Below are positions 6,929-15,311 of a stretch of 40,692 bases of DNA, one piece after another; within the stretch, counting starts at the first letter, position 1, and the number at the start of each line of letters is the position of its first letter. The DNA is taken from positions 1 to 40,692 of the forward strand of contig JBBABD010000009.1 in assembly GCA_041657845.1 (NCBI GenBank), in the 5' to 3' direction. This DNA comes from Parcubacteria group bacterium. GTDB taxonomy: Bacteria > Patescibacteriota > Minisyncoccia > Moranbacterales > JAKLHP01. A model generated the notes under the pieces. That model worked only from the letters and a program-made list of their open reading frames with translations, was not told the DNA's origin and did not search any database. A program made the position numbers and the translations under genes.

Positions 6929-8989
6929 ATGACTAAGAAAGAAATTGAAAAAAGCAAATCTGAATATGGAGCAAAATCTATTCAAGTTCTGGAGGGATTG
7001 GAGCCAGTCCGAAAGCGTCCGGGAATGTATATCGGAGGAACTTCGCTTGAAGGCCTTCACCATTTGGTTTGGGAAGTAGTGAACAATTCTATCGATGAAG
7101 CGATGGCGGGGCATTGTACGGAAGTTAAAATAAAGCTTCTTCCGGGAGAAATCGTTGAAGTGATTGATAATGGACGAGGAATCCCGGTCGATATGCATCC
7201 TCAGACTAAAAAATCCGCATTGGAAACAGTTCTCACCGTTCTTCATGCTGGAGGAAAATTTGGCGGAGACGGATACAAGATTTCCGGAGGACTCCACGGA
7301 GTCGGAGTTTCGGTGGTAAACGCGCTTTCAGTTTGGACCAAGGCGGAAGTTCATCGAGAAGGAAAGATTTGGACACAGGAGTATAAAAGAGGAAAACCTC
7401 TGGCTTCGGTTAAAGCAGTCGGCAAAACAACAAGAACCGGAACAACGATCACGTTTCAGCCTGATCCGGAAATATTTCCTGAGATAAAATTTAGCTGGAG
7501 CAAGATTTTGGATTATATTCGCCAGCAGGCGTATCTTACTAAGGGAGTTAAAATAACTATTGATGATCTTCGGGAAGTTACCGGAAAAGATGATGAATAT
7601 AAATCAAAAAAATACGGATTTTTCTTTGATGGAGGAATTGTTTCTTTTGTAAAATTTTTGAATAGAGGAAAAAACGTTAAGAATGAGCTTCCGGTTTATA
7701 TTGAAAAGAAAATCGGAGATACTTACGTCGAGGTTTCTTTACAGTATACCGATGGATTCAAAGAGCATCTTTTCTCTTTTGCCAATAATATTTACACAGT
7801 CGAAGGTGGAATGCATGTAACCGGGTTCAACGCAGCTCTTACTCGCGTGCTAAATGATTATGCGAAGAAAAATAATTTGCTCAAAGAAAAAGACGGAAGT
7901 TTGACGGCAGAAGATGTGCATGAAGGGCTTACGGCGGTAATCAGCGTTAAACTTCGCAATCCGCAATTCGAGGGACAGACGAAATCAAAATTGGGAAATG
8001 GAGAAATTCGCGGAATAGTTTCCAGTATTACGGCCGAGGGGCTTTCCGAGTTTTTGGAAAAACATCCCAATAATGCCAAGGCAATGATTGAAAAATGCGT
8101 GCTTACAGCTAAAGCTAGACTGGCGGCGCGGGCGGCCAAGGACGCAGTGCTTCGCAAAGGCGCTCTAGAAGGAATGACTCTTCCCGGAAAATTGGCGGAT
8201 TGTACAACACGAGATAAGGCAAAGTCAGAGTTATACATCGTTGAGGGAGACTCTGCAGGCGGAAGCGCCAAGCAAGGAAGAGACCGGATGTTTCAGGCTA
8301 TTCTTCCTCTTCGGGGAAAATTGGTTAATGTAGAAAAAACCAGTTTGGATAAAGTAGTGAAATCGGACACGTTAAAGCCGATAATAATTGCGTTGGGAGC
8401 GGGAATTGGAGAAAGTTTCGATTTAACGCGTCTTCGCTATGGAAAGATTATTATTATGGCCGATGCTGATGTAGATGGATCGCACATCCGAACCTTGCTC
8501 CTGACTTTCTTTTATCGCTATTTCGAAAAATTGGTGACTGAAGGCCATGTTTATATCGCTTGTCCCCCGCTCTATCAGCTTAAAAAAGGAAAAGATGTGC
8601 GCTATGCATATACTGATGAACAGCGGGACAAAATTATTGAGGAAATGTCTAAAATACAAAGCACAAATTCCAAATTGCAAACAAAAAACAAAGCACAAAC
8701 TACAAAACCGGAATCTGATGATGAAGAAGTTATTGAAACTGACACCAATGAAGGCGGAGAGAAAATTGCGGGAATAAATATTCAGCGCTATAAAGGTCTT
8801 GGAGAAATGAATCCCCAACAGCTTTGGGAAACAACTATGGATCCGGATAGCAGGAGAATGCTTCAGGTGAAGATTGAAAACGCAGAAGAAGCCGATCGAA
8901 TTTTTGATATTCTGATGGGATCGGACGTCGAACCGCGCAAACGCTTCATCCAGACTCATGCCAAGAGCGTGAAGAATTTGGATGTATAA
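6929..8989 (+). CDS. gyrB: DNA gyrase subunit B
   Basis: GyrB (686 aa) is the ATPase subunit of gyrase. The GHKL ATPase shows NNSIDEAMAGHC, DNGRGIPVDMHP and GGLHGVGVSVVNALS. The transducer contains the family signature FxGQTKxKLG. The TOPRIM domain shows YIVEGDSAGGSAKQGRDR and the acidic IIMADADVDGSHIRTLLLTFF. The C-terminus has QRYKGLGEMNPQQLWETTMDP. It could in principle be ParE, but the motifs and length favour GyrB. Residues about 577-593 are a low-complexity insertion encoded by a 7-bp periodic array (8657-8705) placed before the QRYKGLGEM motif. gyrA is not in the window. Confidence 0.95.
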   Translation: MTKKEIEKSKSEYGAKSIQVLEGLEPVRKRPGMYIGGTSLEGLHHLVWEVVNNSIDEAMAGHCTEVKIKLLPGEIVEVIDNGRGIPVDMHPQTKKSALETVLTVLHAGGKFGGDGYKISGGLHGVGVSVVNALSVWTKAEVHREGKIWTQEYKRGKPLASVKAVGKTTRTGTTITFQPDPEIFPEIKFSWSKILDYIRQQAYLTKGVKITIDDLREVTGKDDEYKSKKYGFFFDGGIVSFVKFLNRGKNVKNELPVYIEKKIGDTYVEVSLQYTDGFKEHLFSFANNIYTVEGGMHVTGFNAALTRVLNDYAKKNNLLKEKDGSLTAEDVHEGLTAVISVKLRNPQFEGQTKSKLGNGEIRGIVSSITAEGLSEFLEKHPNNAKAMIEKCVLTAKARLAARAAKDAVLRKGALEGMTLPGKLADCTTRDKAKSELYIVEGDSAGGSAKQGRDRMFQAILPLRGKLVNVEKTSLDKVVKSDTLKPIIIALGAGIGESFDLTRLRYGKIIIMADADVDGSHIRTLLLTFFYRYFEKLVTEGHVYIACPPLYQLKKGKDVRYAYTDEQRDKIIEEMSKIQSTNSKLQTKNKAQTTKPESDDEEVIETDTNEGGEKIAGINIQRYKGLGEMNPQQLWETTMDPDSRRMLQVKIENAEEADRIFDILMGSDVEPRKRFIQTHAKSVKNLDV
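8657..8705 (+). repeat. Degenerate 7-bp periodic array in gyrB
   Basis: Seven 7-bp units can be laid out: CAAAGCA, CAAATTC, CAAATTG, CAAACAA, AAAACAA, AGCACAA, ACTACAA. They encode the polar stretch QSTNSKLQTKNKAQTT. Confidence 0.75.
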
Positions 8990-8995
8990 CTTACA

Positions 8996-9109
8996 TGTCA
9001 TTCCGGGCTTGACCCGGAATCTACACTATCGAATTACGCTAATCCAACAATTTATATATTAAGCTCTCAATTATCGTTTGTGTAGATTCCTGCTTTCGCA
9101 GGAATGACA
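8996..9109. repeat. GTCATTCC/GGAATGAC mini-element, copy 2
   Basis: This 114-bp element begins seven bases after the gyrB stop. The left arm GTCATTCC...GGAATCTAC and the right arm GTAGATTC...GGAATGAC are inverted repeats and each contains its own hairpin. The centre is about 58 bp, longer than in the ligA copy. Confidence 0.88.
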
Positions 9110-9157
9110 AATTAAAATCTCCGTTGAAAGGCAGAGACAAGAGTATTTTTGGCAATT

Positions 9158-9190
9158 TTGACAATCTTGGATTGCAATGATATCATATCA
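9158..9190 (+). promoter_or_regulatory. Promoter with LexA-like palindrome upstream of the toxin-antitoxin pair
   Basis: TTGACA (9158-9163) and TATCAT (9181-9186) are separated by 17 bp. The -10 lies inside the palindrome TGATAT-C-ATATCA (9178-9190), flanked by AA and CT as at lexA and recA, where the centre is A instead of C. A second possible -10, TATAAT, follows at 9192-9197. The leader to the first gene would be about 110 bases. The gene-free stretch 8990-9303 otherwise holds only the mini-element at 8996-9109. Confidence 0.65.
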
Positions 9191-9303
9191 CTATAATTAT
9201 TGATAGAATAAAAAACGAATCTTTTGATCCTGCAGTTGTAATACATAGGAGTGATACGGTTGTAAAAAAGCGCCTTCATGTTATCATATAAATAAGAATT
9301 CAT

Positions 9304-9798
9304 ATGTCCCTAAAGACTGAAAAATATAAACAAGTCATTCTTTATCTTTGCTCTAAGTTGGGCAAGGAAATAAGAGGAAAGAAAAAACTGGCGAAATTGC
9401 TTTATTTCGTTGATTTTGATTTTTTTGAGAAAAATCAAAAATATTTTACGGGAGACAAATATAAATCTTTACCGATGGGACCAGTACCAGTTTCTTTAAA
9501 TATGATAACAAAAGAAATGGAGAAAGAAAAAATGATACAGATAAAATCTGTAAATGAGCGAAATGGATACAATCCAACGGAAGTCTATACTTGCCTAAAA
9601 GAACCCGAAACTTCTATTTTTTCCGACGAAGAGAAGGAAATACTAAGTCGAGTTATTAAAAAGTACGGTCATCTGAATGGAAAGCAACTTGAAGACCTGA
9701 CTCACGCGGAAGCTCCATATTCCGGAACAAAACCAGGAGACGAAATATTTTATGAGTTAGCTTTCTATCGCGGTACGGATTTTAAAAGCAATGATTGA
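9304..9798 (+). CDS. Panacea-domain antitoxin (SocA/DUF4065 family)
   Basis: The protein has 164 aa. KKLAKLLYFVDFDFF (about 27-41), the YKSLPMGPVPVSLN core (about 56-69) and the C-terminal LEDLTHAEAPYSGTKPGDEI fit the Panacea/SocA domain (PF13274), known to neutralise many unrelated toxins. The next gene overlaps its last eight bases, the usual arrangement of an antitoxin-toxin operon. The preceding promoter carries the palindrome shared with lexA and recA, so SOS control is inferred. The start is ATG 9304; no strong ribosome binding site is seen. Neutralisation of the downstream product is inferred from order only. Confidence 0.82.
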   Translation: MSLKTEKYKQVILYLCSKLGKEIRGKKKLAKLLYFVDFDFFEKNQKYFTGDKYKSLPMGPVPVSLNMITKEMEKEKMIQIKSVNERNGYNPTEVYTCLKEPETSIFSDEEKEILSRVIKKYGHLNGKQLEDLTHAEAPYSGTKPGDEIFYELAFYRGTDFKSND

Positions 9799-10153
9799 TT
9801 TTATCTCACATCCCTTATTCGAAAAAGAAACTGCCAAATTAAAGCGGCGGTTTTCTTTTTTGGATAAAGCGCTGGAAGCGTTTAAAATGTTGTGTGAGTT
9901 TCAATTTCATCCGCTAAATCCACAACAAAGAATCGCACCGGCAAAATTACATAGAATTAAGCAGAATGACTTGTGGAGCATATGGAAAATTGAATTGGCT
10001 GTTCCGGGTTTAAGGCCTAATCAATTTCCAAGAGTCTGGTTTGCAGTGAAAGGATCTAGCATAGCATTTCTTTGTATAGCGACCCATGTTGATAATTATA
10101 ATGATAACCAAATAACTCAAATATCTTTAGGGAGAGTTTCTGATATATTTTAA
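9791..10153 (+). CDS. Putative toxin partner, RelE/ParE-like
   Basis: The protein has 120 aa and starts inside the end of the Panacea gene (overlap 9791-9798), implying translational coupling. The layout resembles the RelE/ParE fold: a basic N-terminal helix (FEKETAKLKRRFSFLDKAL), central strands with WSIWKIEL and RVWFAV, and a C-terminal ATHVDNYNDNQITQISLGR segment like the HxxxY...N endings of that superfamily. The residues that would act in catalysis cannot be assigned from sequence alone. It could also be another Panacea-linked toxin class. Toxicity is inference from gene order. Confidence 0.65.
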   Translation: MIDFISHPLFEKETAKLKRRFSFLDKALEAFKMLCEFQFHPLNPQQRIAPAKLHRIKQNDLWSIWKIELAVPGLRPNQFPRVWFAVKGSSIAFLCIATHVDNYNDNQITQISLGRVSDIF

Positions 10154-10219
10154 TTAAGATAAAAATTTTAAATATTCTTCGGAGGCCTTGTTTGCAGCAG
10201 GGAGTTTTTCTTTCTTTGT

Positions 10220-10248
10220 TTGCTGAAAGCTAAAAATACTGGTAAAAT
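10220..10248 (+). promoter_or_regulatory. rnhA promoter, extended -10 with leaderless spacing
   Basis: TTGCTG (10220-10225) and TAAAAT (10243-10248) have a 17-bp spacer, and TG-G precedes the -10. The -10 ends six bases before the ATG at 10255. Confidence 0.7.
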
Positions 10249-10254
10249 TATCTT

Positions 10255-10683
10255 ATGGAAAAGATTGTGATGTATACCGACGGCGGGTCGAGGAATAATC
10301 CCGGGCCGGCGGGTGTTGGTGTTTACATTGAAACATTGCACAAACAATTCGGACATTATATCGGAGAAAAGACCAACAATGAAGCCGAATACGAAGCGGT
10401 TATTTTTGGCTTGAAAAAGCTTAAACAATTAGTCGGAAAAGATAATTTGAAAGATATATGGATAGAAAATTATTTAGACAGTGAATTAGTGGAAAGACAG
10501 CTGAATCATGTGTATAAAATAAAAGAAGAAAAAATACAAAAACTATTCATCGAAGTTTGGAATTTGATGCTTGATTTTGGGAAGGTTTCATTTTATCATA
10601 TACCAAGGGAAAAAAATAAAATTGCGGATAAATTAGTTAATCAAGCGCTGGATGAGGAAGAAAGACAAGCAAAACTCATCTAG
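10255..10683 (+). CDS. rnhA: Ribonuclease HI-like protein
   Basis: It cleaves the RNA strand of RNA-DNA hybrids (R-loops and primers). The protein has 142 aa. The acidic residues of the RNase H active site are visible: Asp9 (MYTDGGSRNNPGPAG), Glu45 (TNNEAEYEA), Asp75 (LDSELV) and Asp125 (NKIADKLVNQA). The GSRNNPGPAG signature fits the archaeal-type or short bacterial RNase HI group. The start is supported by the promoter spacing. The adaptor gene follows after 11 bases. Confidence 0.92.
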   Translation: MEKIVMYTDGGSRNNPGPAGVGVYIETLHKQFGHYIGEKTNNEAEYEAVIFGLKKLKQLVGKDNLKDIWIENYLDSELVERQLNHVYKIKEEKIQKLFIEVWNLMLDFGKVSFYHIPREKNKIADKLVNQALDEEERQAKLI

Positions 10684-10694
10684 AGGTTCTATTT

Positions 10695-11699
10695 ATGAAA
10701 AAGTGGAAAAAGCGAACAATCTGGGTAGTTATTGTTTTGGCTTTAATTAGCGGAGGAATTTTTTATTTCTCTTCGAAAAAAACCAGTACGACATATATAA
10801 CCGAAGAGGCTGGAAGAATTGATGTAAAACAAACAGTTTCTGTAACAGGAGAAATTAATCCTGAAAACATAATAGATTTGGGATTCAAAACCAGCGGGAT
10901 TGTGAAAGAAATGAATGTTAATGTCGGCGATACGGTAGAAAAGGGACAGCGCTTATCCAAGGTTGATCCAAGCACTCTTCTTGCTGAGCTCGAAGCTTCT
11001 AACCAAGATATTGAATATTATGACGAAACTTATGATTACATGAAGGATAATAAAAGCACTTATGAAAAAGAACAGAGAGAGGCTCAAAAAGCTTTGATTA
11101 GAAAGGCAGAAGCCTTGAATCGCGCGGCTCGGATAAAGATTGGTGAAACCTATATTTATTCTCCGATCGCCGGAACAATTATCAAGAGAAATGCCGACCT
11201 TGGAGAGATTGCCATTTTTAATTCAACTATTTTGACGGTGGCGGAAGGAGAAATGGAGATTAAATCTGATGTTCCTGAATCGGATATTATTAAAGTATCC
11301 TTGGGCCAGAAAGCAGACATTTCCTTTGATGCTTTTCCATCTGATGTAAAATTTGAAGCCAACATCATTAAAATAGAGCCGGCTTCAACAGTGATTCAAG
11401 ATGTAGTTTATTACAAAGTAAAACTTAGACTGGATAATGTTGATGAGAGAATCAAGCCTGGAATGAGCTGCGATGTAGACATCAAAACCGCCGAAAAGAA
11501 AAACGTGATTGCCATTCCGCTTCGCGCTGTGAAAACTGAAGGCGACAAAAAATACGTGGAAGTTTTGAAAGACGAAAAAAATAATATTACTGAAAAAGTT
11601 TTTGTAGCCACCGGTCTTGAAGGAGACGATGGAATAGTGGAAATTTCTTCAGGACTGAAAGGCGGGGAAAAAGTGATAACGCTGACAAGCGAGAAGTAG
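10695..11699 (+). CDS. MacA/HlyD-family efflux adaptor protein
   Basis: The protein has 334 aa. An N-terminal membrane anchor (residues about 7-26, after KKWKKR) is followed by a barrel-sandwich lipoyl-like domain split by a short helical hairpin (VTGEINPENIIDLGFKTSG and ...YSPIAGTIIKRNADLGE), then a beta-barrel domain (IKSDVPESDIIKVSLGQKADISFD) and a C-terminal membrane-proximal domain. This is the layout of periplasmic adaptors such as MacA. The coiled hairpin is short, as in adaptors that work without an outer-membrane tunnel. The ATPase and two permeases downstream complete a MacAB-type set. The substrate cannot be told. Confidence 0.88.
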   Translation: MKKWKKRTIWVVIVLALISGGIFYFSSKKTSTTYITEEAGRIDVKQTVSVTGEINPENIIDLGFKTSGIVKEMNVNVGDTVEKGQRLSKVDPSTLLAELEASNQDIEYYDETYDYMKDNKSTYEKEQREAQKALIRKAEALNRAARIKIGETYIYSPIAGTIIKRNADLGEIAIFNSTILTVAEGEMEIKSDVPESDIIKVSLGQKADISFDAFPSDVKFEANIIKIEPASTVIQDVVYYKVKLRLDNVDERIKPGMSCDVDIKTAEKKNVIAIPLRAVKTEGDKKYVEVLKDEKNNITEKVFVATGLEGDDGIVEISSGLKGGEKVITLTSEK

Positions 11700-11730
11700 T
11701 TATAAATCGTGATTTTGAGAATATTTCCTG

Positions 11731-11844
11731 TGTCATTTCGACCGAGATTATTTCGAGTTTTACGAGAAATAATCGAGTGGAGAAATCTAATTAGAATATA
11801 TCTTATTAGATCTCTCGACTCGCTATCGCTCGCTCGAGATGGCA
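11731..11844. repeat. Inverted-repeat element TGTCATTTCGA/TCGAGATGGCA
   Basis: This 114-bp element lies between the adaptor and ATPase genes. Its ends are imperfect inverted repeats (TGTCATTTCGA and TCGAGATGGCA). Inside are two hairpins: ATTATTTC with GAAATAAT, and AGATTAGAT-type arms near 11785-11813. The architecture and length match the mini-element at 8996-9109 although the sequence differs. Its right end supplies an ATG (11839) in frame with the ATPase, which is probably not the true start. Confidence 0.75.
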
Positions 11845-11853
11845 TTTTATTTT

Positions 11854-12585
11854 ATGGAAAAGCCAATTATAGCTGTCGAAAATCTCTGCAAAACCTATGA
11901 AAGTGAGGGTGTGAAAACTACCGCGGTTTGCGGGGTTTCTTTCTCGGTGAGAAAAGGCGAGTTTGTCGCGATTATGGGACCGTCCGGAAGCGGGAAATCA
12001 ACTTTGATGCAAATTCTGGGTTTTTTGGACAAGCCCACCGAAGGGAAATATCTTTTTGAAGGTGAGAATACGGAAAAGTTTTCCGAAGAAAAATTATCAT
12101 ATATTCGCAACCAGAAAATCGGCTTTGTTTTTCAGACTTTTAATCTTCTTCCCCGGACGACGGTTTTTGAAAATGTCGAGCTTCCGCTTCTCTATGATCA
12201 CGGAGAGACAAGTCGGAAAAAAGTCCAGGAAAAAGTGGAAAATGCCTTAAAATCGGTTTCGATGGAACATCGCATCGGTTATCTCTCCAATCAGCTTTCT
12301 GGAGGAGAGAAACAAAGAGTAGCCATCGCGAGAGCTTTGGTAAATAATCCAGATGTGATTTTTGCCGATGAGCCGACTGGCAATCTTGATTCAAAATCAG
12401 GAACAGAAGTTTTAAAAATTCTCCAAAAGCTTAACAAAGAGGGGCATACGATTATTTTAGTGACCCATGAAACATTCACCGCTCAGCATGCAGAGAGAAT
12501 TGTGTATGTAAGAGATGGACAAATTGTAGCCGATGATTTAGTCAAAGACAGAAAAATAGCGGAAGATGGAGAACTCCTAAAATAA
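11854..12585 (+). CDS. ABC transporter ATPase, MacB/LolD type
   Basis: The protein has 243 aa from ATG 11854, chosen because the in-frame ATG at 11839 lies in the repeat element. Walker A is GPSGSGKST, the Q-loop FQTFNLLPRTTVFENVELPL, the signature LSGGEKQRVAIARAL, Walker B VIFADEPTGNLDS and the H-loop VTHE. The Q-loop and NVELPL stretch are typical of LolD/MacB-type mechanotransmission ATPases that pair with FtsX-like permeases, as encoded here by the next two genes. ATP hydrolysis would drive export or envelope work together with the MacA-like adaptor. Confidence 0.93.
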   Translation: MEKPIIAVENLCKTYESEGVKTTAVCGVSFSVRKGEFVAIMGPSGSGKSTLMQILGFLDKPTEGKYLFEGENTEKFSEEKLSYIRNQKIGFVFQTFNLLPRTTVFENVELPLLYDHGETSRKKVQEKVENALKSVSMEHRIGYLSNQLSGGEKQRVAIARALVNNPDVIFADEPTGNLDSKSGTEVLKILQKLNKEGHTIILVTHETFTAQHAERIVYVRDGQIVADDLVKDRKIAEDGELLK

Positions 12586-12697
12586 ATTTTCAATTTTCAA
12601 TTTACAATTTTCAGTGAATTTTCAATTTTCAATTAATTAATTTTCAAACATTGGAAATTGAGTCATTGTAAATTGATTGTAAATTGGTCATTGATCA
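12586..12697. repeat. Degenerate 7-bp periodic repeat between ATPase and permease
   Basis: The left half repeats TTTTCAA-like heptamers (TTTTCAA, TTTTCAA, TTTACAA, TTTTCAG and so on). The right half repeats near-complements (AAATTGA, GTCATTG, TAAATTG, GTCATTG, ATCATTG). The two halves are thus partly self-complementary and could fold into a long hairpin. The TTG start of the next gene lies at its right end. Confidence 0.8.
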
Positions 12698-13957
12698 TTG
12701 AAAATTTTGCGTTTAATAAATCCGATAAAAATTTCCTACAAGAATCTAACAGCGGCGAAATTCCGCTCGTTTTTGACTATGCTTGGGATTATAATCGGAG
12801 TTGGTTCTGTGATTTTGATTATGGCTATCGGGCAATCGGCGCAAGAATTAATTTTGGATCAGGTAAAGGGGATTGGAACAAATTTAATCGGAGTTATTCC
12901 TGGAGCTTCTTCAGATGACAACAGTCCTCCTCCGGCAGCTATGGGAGTTTCTATTACTACTTTTACTTATGACGATCTGGAAGCGCTTCGAAATACCAGA
13001 AATGTTCCAGAGGTGGAAGCTGGAGCCGGCTATGTTATCGGATCCGAAACAGTTTCTTATGGGGGTTTGGATAAAGCGCTTTCTTTTACGGGAACTACAG
13101 CAAGCTATATCAACGTAGAAACAGCTGAAGTGGAAAATGGAAGATTTTTCACCAAAGAAGAAGAGGCTAACTTATCAAAAGTGGCGGTTGTAGGAAGCAA
13201 GATGGCTTTGGATTTTTTTGGAAACGATAATCCGGTTGGAAAGACGATTAAAGTAAAAGAGCAAAACTTTAACGTTATAGGAGTATTCAAAGAGCGCGGT
13301 TCTAGCTCTTTCGGTCTTGCTGGACAGGATGATTCTGTTTTTGTTCCCCTGAAGACAGGACAAAAAATACTTTTGGGAATAAATTATCTTTCTTATGCCA
13401 GGCTTAAAATAAAAAATCCCGATCTTATTCCTTCGGCGATAGCTAATGCGAAAACGACCTTGAGAGAAAGGCATAACATTAAAGATCCGTCCAAAGATGA
13501 TTTTTCTGTTCGCGATCAGGCTTCAGCCTTGGAGACGATCACTAACATTACCAACATCCTTCGTTATTTTCTTCTAGCGATCGGAACAGTTTCTCTGATT
13601 GTTGGAGGAGTGGGGATTATGAATGTAATGCTTATTGCTGTCAATCAAAGAGTAAGGGAGGTCGGACTTCGTAAAGCAGTCGGAGCAAGAAACTCCGAAA
13701 TTACTTCTCAATTTCTCATTGAATCGGCGACAATTTCTTCGCTAGGCGGAATAATCGGCATAATTTTGGGAATATTTTTGGCTTTTATTGCTTCGGTCAT
13801 TATCCAGGCTCTAAATTATCATTGGCCATTTATTATTTCTACCCCTTCTATTCTCGTGGCTTTTGGAGTTTCGGTTCTTATCGGAATTTTGTTCGGAATC
13901 TATCCTGCCCGCAAAGCTTCAAAAATAAGTCCGATGGAAGCACTGAGATACGAATAA
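12698..13957 (+). CDS. MacB-like FtsX-family ABC permease 1
   Basis: The protein has 419 aa if started at TTG 12698; no ATG precedes the conserved KISYKNLTAAKFRSFLTMLGIIIGVGSVILIMAIGQ, so a TTG start at 12698 or 12707 is needed. It has the FtsX layout: one N-terminal membrane helix (about 22-42), a large extracytoplasmic MacB_PCD domain (about 45-270), and three C-terminal helices. The motif IGTVSLIVGGVGIMNVMLIAVNQRVREVGLRKAVGA is characteristic, and it ends with IYPARKASKISPMEALRYE. It probably pairs with the next permease as a heterodimer. Confidence 0.92.
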   Translation: MKILRLINPIKISYKNLTAAKFRSFLTMLGIIIGVGSVILIMAIGQSAQELILDQVKGIGTNLIGVIPGASSDDNSPPPAAMGVSITTFTYDDLEALRNTRNVPEVEAGAGYVIGSETVSYGGLDKALSFTGTTASYINVETAEVENGRFFTKEEEANLSKVAVVGSKMALDFFGNDNPVGKTIKVKEQNFNVIGVFKERGSSSFGLAGQDDSVFVPLKTGQKILLGINYLSYARLKIKNPDLIPSAIANAKTTLRERHNIKDPSKDDFSVRDQASALETITNITNILRYFLLAIGTVSLIVGGVGIMNVMLIAVNQRVREVGLRKAVGARNSEITSQFLIESATISSLGGIIGIILGIFLAFIASVIIQALNYHWPFIISTPSILVAFGVSVLIGILFGIYPARKASKISPMEALRYE

Positions 13958-13973
13958 TTTAAAATTACCGCCT

Positions 13974-15224
13974 ATGCATGAATTAATCGTTTCAATCAAA
14001 TTAGCCCTGGGAAACATTCGTTCCAACGTCGGGAGGACTGTTTTGTCGCTTCTGGGAATCGTAATCGGAGTTGTTTCAGTCATCTTAGTCTTGGCTCTGG
14101 GAGCAGGAGTAAAGGGATATGTGGTGGGTCAAATCGAATCTTTTGGGAGCAACATAATTCAAATTGAGCCAAAAGTTCCCAAGGTAAGCAAAACTTCTTC
14201 AGAAAATGTTTCCGGCCAGTTTGGAAAACAGCTGACTACTTTAAAGTTGGATGATGCTAAAGCAGTGGCAAAGCTTTCCAATATCGGTCTTTGGTATGGG
14301 GGAGTAATGAGCCAGCAGGTGACAAGCTTTGAGAATAAAAACAAGCAAGCAAATATAATGGGAATGACAGCCGGTATTTTTGAAGCAGATGAAAAAACCG
14401 AAATAATTTCAGGGGAACCCTTTACTGAAGAAGATGATCTGGGACTTAAACAAGTGGCAGTTTTGGGAAGCGGAATTAAGAAGGATTTATTCGGGGATGG
14501 CGATGCGGTTGGCCGGAGCATTAAGATTAAGGGGCAAAGATTTCAAGTAAAAGGCATTCTGAAGGAAAGGGGATCGAGCGGATTTTTTGATTATGACAAT
14601 ACTATTTATCTTCCGATTAGAACCCTTCAAAAAAAACTTTTGGGAACTGACCATATTCAATTTGCAGTTTTTAAGATAAATGATATGAGCAAGCCGGAAT
14701 TTACTATTTTGCAAGCTACCGACGTGATGAAGAGCCAGCATAATATTAAAAAATCGGAAGATGAAGATTTCGCGGTTAATTCAATTGCTGAAATCAAGGA
14801 TATTTTGGACAAGGTTTTCAATGTAGTTGATTATTTGCTTCTGGCGCTTACTTCTATCTCTTTGGTGGTTGGAGGAGTGGGGATTATGAATGTGATGTAT
14901 GTGGCGGTGGTAGAAAGGACGGCTGAAATAGGACTTCGAAAATCAATTGGCGCCAAAAAATCGGATATTTTGAAACAGTTTCTTTTTGAGGCTATATTTT
15001 TGACGGTTTTAGGCGGAATTTTAGGTGTGGCAGTCGGTTTTTTTCTTGCTGGGGTTTTCGAACATCTGGCTTCTAATCTCGGATATGATTTGAAATTTCC
15101 AGTAACGCTGAAGGCAATAGCTATCGGATTTGGTTTTTCGGCTATAACCGGTCTCATCTTTGGAATTTATCCTGCCAAAAAAGCATCAAATTTAAGCCCG
15201 ATGGAAGCGCTTAGAAAGGAATAA
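13974..15224 (+). CDS. MacB-like FtsX-family ABC permease 2
   Basis: The protein has 416 aa with the same layout as the preceding gene: one N-terminal helix (TVLSLLGIVIGVVSVILVLALG), a large extracytoplasmic domain, and three C-terminal helices beginning with LVVGGVGIMNVMYVAVVERTAEIGLRKSIGA, ending in IYPAKKASNLSPMEALRKE. The two permeases are clear paralogs in tandem. They differ most in the extracytoplasmic domain, which suggests a heterodimer. The start ATG 13974 lies 16 bases after the previous stop. Confidence 0.93.
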   Translation: MHELIVSIKLALGNIRSNVGRTVLSLLGIVIGVVSVILVLALGAGVKGYVVGQIESFGSNIIQIEPKVPKVSKTSSENVSGQFGKQLTTLKLDDAKAVAKLSNIGLWYGGVMSQQVTSFENKNKQANIMGMTAGIFEADEKTEIISGEPFTEEDDLGLKQVAVLGSGIKKDLFGDGDAVGRSIKIKGQRFQVKGILKERGSSGFFDYDNTIYLPIRTLQKKLLGTDHIQFAVFKINDMSKPEFTILQATDVMKSQHNIKKSEDEDFAVNSIAEIKDILDKVFNVVDYLLLALTSISLVVGGVGIMNVMYVAVVERTAEIGLRKSIGAKKSDILKQFLFEAIFLTVLGGILGVAVGFFLAGVFEHLASNLGYDLKFPVTLKAIAIGFGFSAITGLIFGIYPAKKASNLSPMEALRKE

Positions 15225-15256
15225 TATTACAAAACAATATGGATTTTCTTGCAATA

Positions 15257-15285
15257 TTGCTTGCATTTTGTCTAATTGGTATAAT
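15257..15285 (+). promoter_or_regulatory. Promoter of the 15312 gene
   Basis: TTGCTT (15257-15262) and TATAAT (15280-15285) have a 17-bp spacer, and TG-G precedes the -10. Confidence 0.75.
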
Positions 15286-15311
15286 TATAGGGTAAATAAA
15301 TAATTAATATT

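Noticed and set aside
8423..9001. 192-residue minus-strand frame over the end of gyrB
   Set aside because: It is antisense to the conserved TOPRIM and C-terminal motifs of gyrB and shows no domain.
9112..9303. 63-residue minus-strand frame in the gyrB/toxin-antitoxin intergenic region
   Set aside because: It spans the promoter and palindrome at 9158-9190, runs antisense to the toxin-antitoxin leader, and its product resembles no family I know.
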